Source: Chromatiales bacterium (lineage in GTDB: Bacteria > Pseudomonadota > Gammaproteobacteria > SZUA-140). Taken from it: a DNA stretch of 10,493 nt. Location of the stretch: contig JAITWN010000056.1 in assembly GCA_031285245.1 (NCBI GenBank), forward strand, positions 1 through 10,493. The letters run 5' to 3'. Numbering within the stretch: the stretch's first letter is position 1; every line of letters begins with the position of its first letter. Made by a program: the position numbers and the translations under genes. This document shows positions 7,309 through 10,493 of this stretch, piece after piece. The notes below the pieces were generated by a model. The model saw nothing but the letters and a program-made list of their open reading frames with translations. It searched no databases and was not told the DNA's origin.

Positions 7309-8249
7309 TGGTGCGCGAAGAAGGACGCGTGCTCGGCGCTGCACCCATGCTGCGCGGTCGTTTGCTCTTCGATGAGCCGATGGCGCGTCACACTAGCTGG
7401 CGTGTGGGTGGCCCGGCACAGCATTTCTTCGAGCCGGCGGATCTCGATGATCTCGCGACGTATCTGCGCGGCTTGCCTGAGAGCGAACCAATCTTCTGGC
7501 TCGGGCTCGGTAGCAATTTGTTGGTGCGTGATGGTGGCATTCGCGGCAGCGTCATTCTGACTGCGCCCGGGCTTGGCGGTATCGAACGCATTGCGCAGGC
7601 GATGCTGCGCGTCGAAGCCGGTGTGCCGTGCGCGAAAGCCGCGCGCTTTAGCGCTGATGCGCAGCTCGAAGGTGTGGAGTTTTTCACGGGTATCCCCGGC
7701 ACTATCGGCGGCGCGTTGGCGATGAACGCTGGTGCTTTCGGCGGTGAGACTTGGCCGATCGTTGCTGCGGTGGAAACGATCGATCGTCAGGGCGCAGTGC
7801 GCGTGCGCGCGCCGTCTGATTACCGCGTGGGCTATCGCAGCGTGCAAGGGCCGGCGGGTGAGTGGTTCGTCGCCGCGCATCTTGCGCTGACGCCGGGCGA
7901 CGGAGCGGCAGCGAAGGCGCGCATCAAGGAGTGCCTGCGTCTGCGTGCGAAGACCCAGCCGACGGGCGTTGCAAGTTGTGGCTCAGTTTTTCGCAATCCG
8001 TCCGGCGATCATGCCGGGCGCTTGATAGAATCCTGCGGGCTCAAAGGATATGAGATTGGCGGTGCGCACGTTTCACGCAAGCACGCCAATTTCATTCTGA
8101 ACGGCGGCAGTGCAACAGCCGCTGACATCGAAGCGCTGATCAGCCATGTGCGCGCGGTGGTTGAGCGCGAATGCGGCGTGCGGCTGATGCCAGAAGTCCA
8201 TATTGTCGGCGAGCCTGCTGCGCACTTGCCGGGGAGAAGTGATGACTGA
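7305..8249 (+). CDS. murB: UDP-N-acetylenolpyruvoylglucosamine reductase MurB (type II)
   Basis: MurB is the FAD-dependent cytoplasmic enzyme that reduces UDP-GlcNAc-enolpyruvate to UDP-MurNAc with NADPH. The product has 314 residues. The FAD-binding domain shows TSWRVGGPAQ, LGLGSNLLVRDGG (about 67-79) and GIPGTIGGALAMNAGAFGGE. The catalytic set is visible: R174 in YRVGYR, S227 in SCGSVFRNP (proton donor) and E297 in LMPEVHIVG. The compact C-domain with SCGSVF, GGAHVSRKHANFI and the short length fit the type II form. The longer type I form of E. coli instead has an AGSFFKNP-type serine motif. Start is ATG 7305 or the adjacent ATG 7308; 7305 overlaps the murC stop by 4 bases. The upstream ribosome site is only a loose G-rich stretch, which suggests coupling to murC. 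The stop overlaps ddl by 8 bases. Location between murC and ddl is common outside the enteric bacteria. Confidence 0.96.
   Translation: MMVREEGRVLGAAPMLRGRLLFDEPMARHTSWRVGGPAQHFFEPADLDDLATYLRGLPESEPIFWLGLGSNLLVRDGGIRGSVILTAPGLGGIERIAQAMLRVEAGVPCAKAARFSADAQLEGVEFFTGIPGTIGGALAMNAGAFGGETWPIVAAVETIDRQGAVRVRAPSDYRVGYRSVQGPAGEWFVAAHLALTPGDGAAAKARIKECLRLRAKTQPTGVASCGSVFRNPSGDHAGRLIESCGLKGYEIGGAHVSRKHANFILNGGSATAADIEALISHVRAVVERECGVRLMPEVHIVGEPAAHLPGRSDD
8231..8236 (+). promoter_or_regulatory. Ribosome binding site of ddl (GGGGAG) within murB
   Basis: GGGGAG ends 5 bases before the ATG at 8242, inside the last murB codons. It selects this ATG rather than the in-frame TTG at 8203, which has no such site and would add 13 residues not conserved in the family. 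Confidence 0.7.
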
Positions 8250-9192
8250 TCGTAAGGTAAAAGATGCGCGGGAGTTTGGTCGCGTCGCGGTGCTGATGGG
8301 GGGCTGGGCGGCGGAGCGCGAGGTGTCGCTGCGCAGTGGTAGCGCGGTGCTCGCAGCGCTGAAGAGTCGGGACGTTGATGCGTACGGCATCGATCTCACG
8401 CGCGACAATGTTGGTGATGTCATTCGTGGTGATTTTGATCGTGCGTTCATCGCACTGCATGGGCGCGGCGGTGAGGATGGCGTCATCCAGGGCATGCTCG
8501 ATGCACTCGGCATCCCTTATACCGGTAGTGGTGTGCTCGGCTCTGCGCTCGCAATGGACAAGCTGCGCAGCAAGCGCCTATGGGTTGGTGCAGGTCTGTC
8601 TACGCCGGCATTCACGGTGCTTGCCGCTCAAGCGGATCTGCAACGCGCGCTCGATGAAGTCGGCTTGCCGATGATCGTCAAGCCTGCCACTGAAGGTTCG
8701 AGTATCGGCATGAGCAAAGTGAAGCGTGCCGAGGATTTGCCTGCAGCGTGGGAAGCGGCGCGTGGTTACGGATGCGAAGTATTCGCCGAGCGCTGGGTGC
8801 AGGGCGCAGAATATACGGCTGGCATTATTGGCGATCAGTCCTTGCCGTTGATCCGCTTGGAAACGCCGCGCGAGTTTTACGATTACACGGCCAAGTATCA
8901 TTCCAATGACACGCGTTATTACTGTCCGGCAGGGCTTTCATCGAGTGATGAAGCTGCTTTGCGTGCGCTTGCGCGTCGCGCGTTCGATGCGCTTGATTGC
9001 TCGGGTTGGGGACGTATCGATCTGCTCTGCGATGCGAGTGGTGCGCCCTGGTTGATCGAGGCTAATACCGTGCCGGGTATGACGGATCACAGCTTGGTGC
9101 CGATGGCGGCGCGTGCTGCGGGTTTGACGATGGAAGATTTGGTGTGGCGGATTCTTGAGGGCAGCTTTGGTCGTGATCAAAGCGCCGAGTAG
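8242..9192 (+). CDS. ddl: D-alanine:D-alanine ligase (DdlB type)
   Basis: This ATP-grasp enzyme joins two D-alanines into the dipeptide that MurF adds to the precursor. The product has 316 residues, near the 306 of E. coli DdlB. VLMGGWAAEREVSLRSGSAV opens the N-domain, with E25 as the likely catalytic glutamate. Further motifs are ALHGRGGEDGVIQGML, GIPYTGSGVLGSALAMDK, IVKPATEGSSIGMSKV (S153-S154), EFYDYTAKY (K218, Y219), GRIDLL and IEANTVPGMTDHSLVP, which binds metal and ATP. The tyrosine in TAKY matches the residue that marks D-Ala-D-Ala ligases, as opposed to the D-Ala-D-Lac enzymes of vancomycin-resistant bacteria. The ATG at 8242 is chosen over the longer TTG start (8203) for its GGGGAG site and because it removes unconserved residues. 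The gene overlaps murB by 8 bases and probably overlaps the ftsQ start. Its place before ftsQ is the usual ddlB position. Confidence 0.96.
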   Translation: MTDRKVKDAREFGRVAVLMGGWAAEREVSLRSGSAVLAALKSRDVDAYGIDLTRDNVGDVIRGDFDRAFIALHGRGGEDGVIQGMLDALGIPYTGSGVLGSALAMDKLRSKRLWVGAGLSTPAFTVLAAQADLQRALDEVGLPMIVKPATEGSSIGMSKVKRAEDLPAAWEAARGYGCEVFAERWVQGAEYTAGIIGDQSLPLIRLETPREFYDYTAKYHSNDTRYYCPAGLSSSDEAALRALARRAFDALDCSGWGRIDLLCDASGAPWLIEANTVPGMTDHSLVPMAARAAGLTMEDLVWRILEGSFGRDQSAE

Positions 9193-10018
9193 CGTGGTGA
9201 AGGCGCTGCGCAGGCGCCGCCAGGGCGGAACGCGCCGCGTTGATCGCGCGTTTGCGCGCAAACGTTTGTTCAAGTGGGCGGGCGCGGGGCTTGCTGGTGT
9301 GGCGCTCGCGGGAGCGGTAGCGGTTTTTTCCTTCGGCTTGGTGCCTTTGCCCTTGCCGCTACCGGAGCGCGATTTTCCTATTCGCACGCTGAAGGTCGAA
9401 GGGGCTTTCGAGCATGTGGGTCGCGATGAAGTGACGGCAGTTGTGGCGCCGCTGGTGGCACAAGGTTTTTTTGATACGGATGTGGCAAACATTCGCGTCG
9501 CATTGCTCGATCTGCCTTGGGTGCGCGCGGCTGCGGTGCGCCGGGTGTGGCCGGATACGCTGCATGTCACGTTGATTGAGGAGCGTGCGGTGGCGCGCTG
9601 GGAGGAAGGTGGTCTCGTCAACGCCGAGGGCCGGGTGTTTTATCCGGCGGCGGATGATGTGCCAAAGGGTTTGCCGCTGCTCAAAGGGCCGACGCGCAAT
9701 GCGCCGCAGGTGGTGGCGAGCTATCTGGCGCTACAGCAGGAGTTGGCGCCGCTTGGGCTCGCCATTGTTGATCTGAGCATGGATGCCCGCCGGGCATGGG
9801 AGTTGACGCTTACTAATGGCATCCGTCTGACGCTCGGGCGTCAGGATGCGCAGCACCAGGTACAGCGTTTCGTGAGCCTGTATCCGCGCGTAATGGCCGC
9901 GCGTGCAGCGGATATCGAGCAGGTTGATTTACGTTACAGCAACGGTTTTGCGGTGAGGTGGAGGGCGCCATCAGCATCGGCGCAGGTCACCCCGAAAAAG
10001 ACGGGAGATGCGGTGTAA
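9173..10018 (+). CDS. ftsQ: Cell division protein FtsQ
   Basis: FtsQ is a single-pass inner membrane protein of the divisome that binds FtsB and FtsL and helps recruit FtsW and FtsI. From GTG 9173 the product has 281 residues, close to the E. coli 276. It has a very basic cytoplasmic N-terminus (RRRR, RKR), one membrane segment at about 35-57, and a Pro-rich linker PLPLPLPE. A periplasmic POTRA domain follows at about 68-139, beginning FPIRTLKVEGAF and including GFFDTDVANIR and LPWVRAAAVRRVWPDTL. The FtsQ domain follows, with EERAVARWEEGGLVNAEGRVF and VDLRYSNGFAVRW. The start is uncertain. TTG 9155, TTG 9167, GTG 9173, GTG 9194 and GTG 9197 are all in frame. GTG 9173 has GAGGG about 11 bases upstream and would overlap ddl by 20 bases; GTG 9194 would begin just after the ddl stop but has only a weak ribosome site. 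No ATG is available before the membrane segment. The stop abuts ftsA directly. Confidence 0.93.
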   Translation: MIKAPSSVVKALRRRRQGGTRRVDRAFARKRLFKWAGAGLAGVALAGAVAVFSFGLVPLPLPLPERDFPIRTLKVEGAFEHVGRDEVTAVVAPLVAQGFFDTDVANIRVALLDLPWVRAAAVRRVWPDTLHVTLIEERAVARWEEGGLVNAEGRVFYPAADDVPKGLPLLKGPTRNAPQVVASYLALQQELAPLGLAIVDLSMDARRAWELTLTNGIRLTLGRQDAQHQVQRFVSLYPRVMAARAADIEQVDLRYSNGFAVRWRAPSASAQVTPKKTGDAV

Positions 10019-10493
10019 ATGGCAAAGAAAGACGGAAAGGATCTGATCGTCGGTCTGGACATTGGCACGTCAAAGATCGTCGCCATCGTTGGCGAAGTGA
10101 CTGAGCAGGATGTCGTCGAGATTATCGGTATCGGTTCGCATCCCTCGCGCGGTTTGAAGAAGGGCGTTGTGGTCAATATCGAATCGACCGTGCAGTCGAT
10201 TCAGCGCGCGGTCGAAGAAGCCGAGCTGATGGCGGGCTGCGAGATTCACTCGGTATATGCGGGTATCGCAGGTGGCCATATTCGCAGCATCAACTCGCAC
10301 GGCATCGTTGCCATTCGCGATGAGGAAGTGACGGCGGGCGATGTCGAGCGGGTCATCGACGCGGCGCGCGCGGTGGCTATTCCAGCGGACCAGAAAATGC
10401 TGCATGTGCTGCCGCAGGAATTCATCATCGATAATCAGGAAGGCATCACCGAGCCGGTTGGTATGTCAGGCGTGCGCCTCGAAGCCAAGGTGC
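10019..10493 (+). CDS. ftsA: Cell division protein FtsA, 3'-truncated by the window edge
   Basis: FtsA is the actin-like ATPase that anchors FtsZ to the inner membrane and helps switch on septal wall synthesis. Only the first 158 codons plus one base lie in the window, out of ~410-420 usual for the family. The ATG directly follows the ftsQ TAA with no spacer, and GGGAGA sits about 10 bases upstream. Visible are the phosphate-1 loop LIVGLDIGTSKIVAIVGE (about 9-26), GLKKGVVVNIESTVQSIQ, and the 1C subdomain unique to FtsA (from about 85) with YAGIAGGHI, SHGIVAIRD and DVERVIDAARAVAIPADQ. LPQEFIID and GMSGVRLEAKV follow, up to the right edge. MreB and DnaK are excluded by the 1C segment. The C-terminal membrane-targeting helix and the expected downstream ftsZ lie outside the window. 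Confidence 0.97.
   Translation, partial: MAKKDGKDLIVGLDIGTSKIVAIVGEVTEQDVVEIIGIGSHPSRGLKKGVVVNIESTVQSIQRAVEEAELMAGCEIHSVYAGIAGGHIRSINSHGIVAIRDEEVTAGDVERVIDAARAVAIPADQKMLHVLPQEFIIDNQEGITEPVGMSGVRLEAKV

Noticed and set aside
8242..9192. Possible D-Ala-D-Lac ligase linked to glycopeptide resistance
   Set aside because: The YDYTAKY motif keeps the tyrosine of D-Ala-D-Ala ligases, and the gene sits in the housekeeping ddlB position with no van-type neighbours.
8242..10018. Internal promoters for ftsQ and ftsA, as known within ddlB and ftsQ in E. coli
   Set aside because: They are plausible by analogy, but I could not point to a convincing -35/-10 pair in this GC-rich sequence, so none is annotated.
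1..10493. An undescribed system, mobile element, CRISPR array or transferred island
   Set aside because: Every gene is a conserved dcw member in standard order with uniform composition. There are no intergenic stretches, direct repeat arrays, transposase motifs or unassigned genes.

Overview
This window is an internal segment of a division and cell wall (dcw) gene cluster. Ten genes lie head to tail on the + strand with almost no non-coding DNA. The order is murF (5' end missing), mraY, murD, ftsW, murG, murC, murB, ddl, ftsQ and ftsA (3' end missing). All were identified from family motifs in the translations; no database search was run.

The sequence is GC-rich, with frequent gcgcg runs and G/C at third codon positions. 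Gene order and protein sequences suggest a gammaproteobacterium. MraY matches the E. coli type almost residue for residue at its active site. FtsA has the proteobacterial stretch with LPQEFIID and GMSGVRLEAKV. murB sits between murC and ddl, as in several non-enteric gammaproteobacteria, whereas in E. coli it lies elsewhere. A betaproteobacterium cannot be fully excluded, and I cannot name a genus.

Layout: positions 1-2184 carry the last cytoplasmic ligase (MurF) and the first membrane step (MraY, lipid I). Positions 2204-3580 carry MurD. Positions 3577-5840 carry FtsW (septal SEDS glycosyltransferase) and MurG (lipid II synthesis). Positions 5833-9192 carry MurC, MurB and Ddl, which make UDP-MurNAc-L-Ala and D-Ala-D-Ala. 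From about 9173 to the end come the divisome proteins FtsQ and FtsA. Together the genes supply most of the route from UDP-GlcNAc-enolpyruvate to lipid II, plus division proteins that use or position it.

Translation appears strongly coupled. Five junctions overlap by 4-8 bases, the ftsQ start probably lies inside ddl, and ftsQ/ftsA abut with no spacer. The only gaps are 3 bases (murF/mraY) and 19 bases (mraY/murD), and no stretch over 300 bases lacks a gene. I see no tRNA or rRNA, mobile element, CRISPR array, terminator or clear promoter. This is an ordinary, well-conserved housekeeping region, and I found no evidence of an undescribed system. The points worth a look are modest: the type II MurB inside the cluster, the ambiguous ftsQ start, the TTG start of mraY and a low-complexity tail on MurF.
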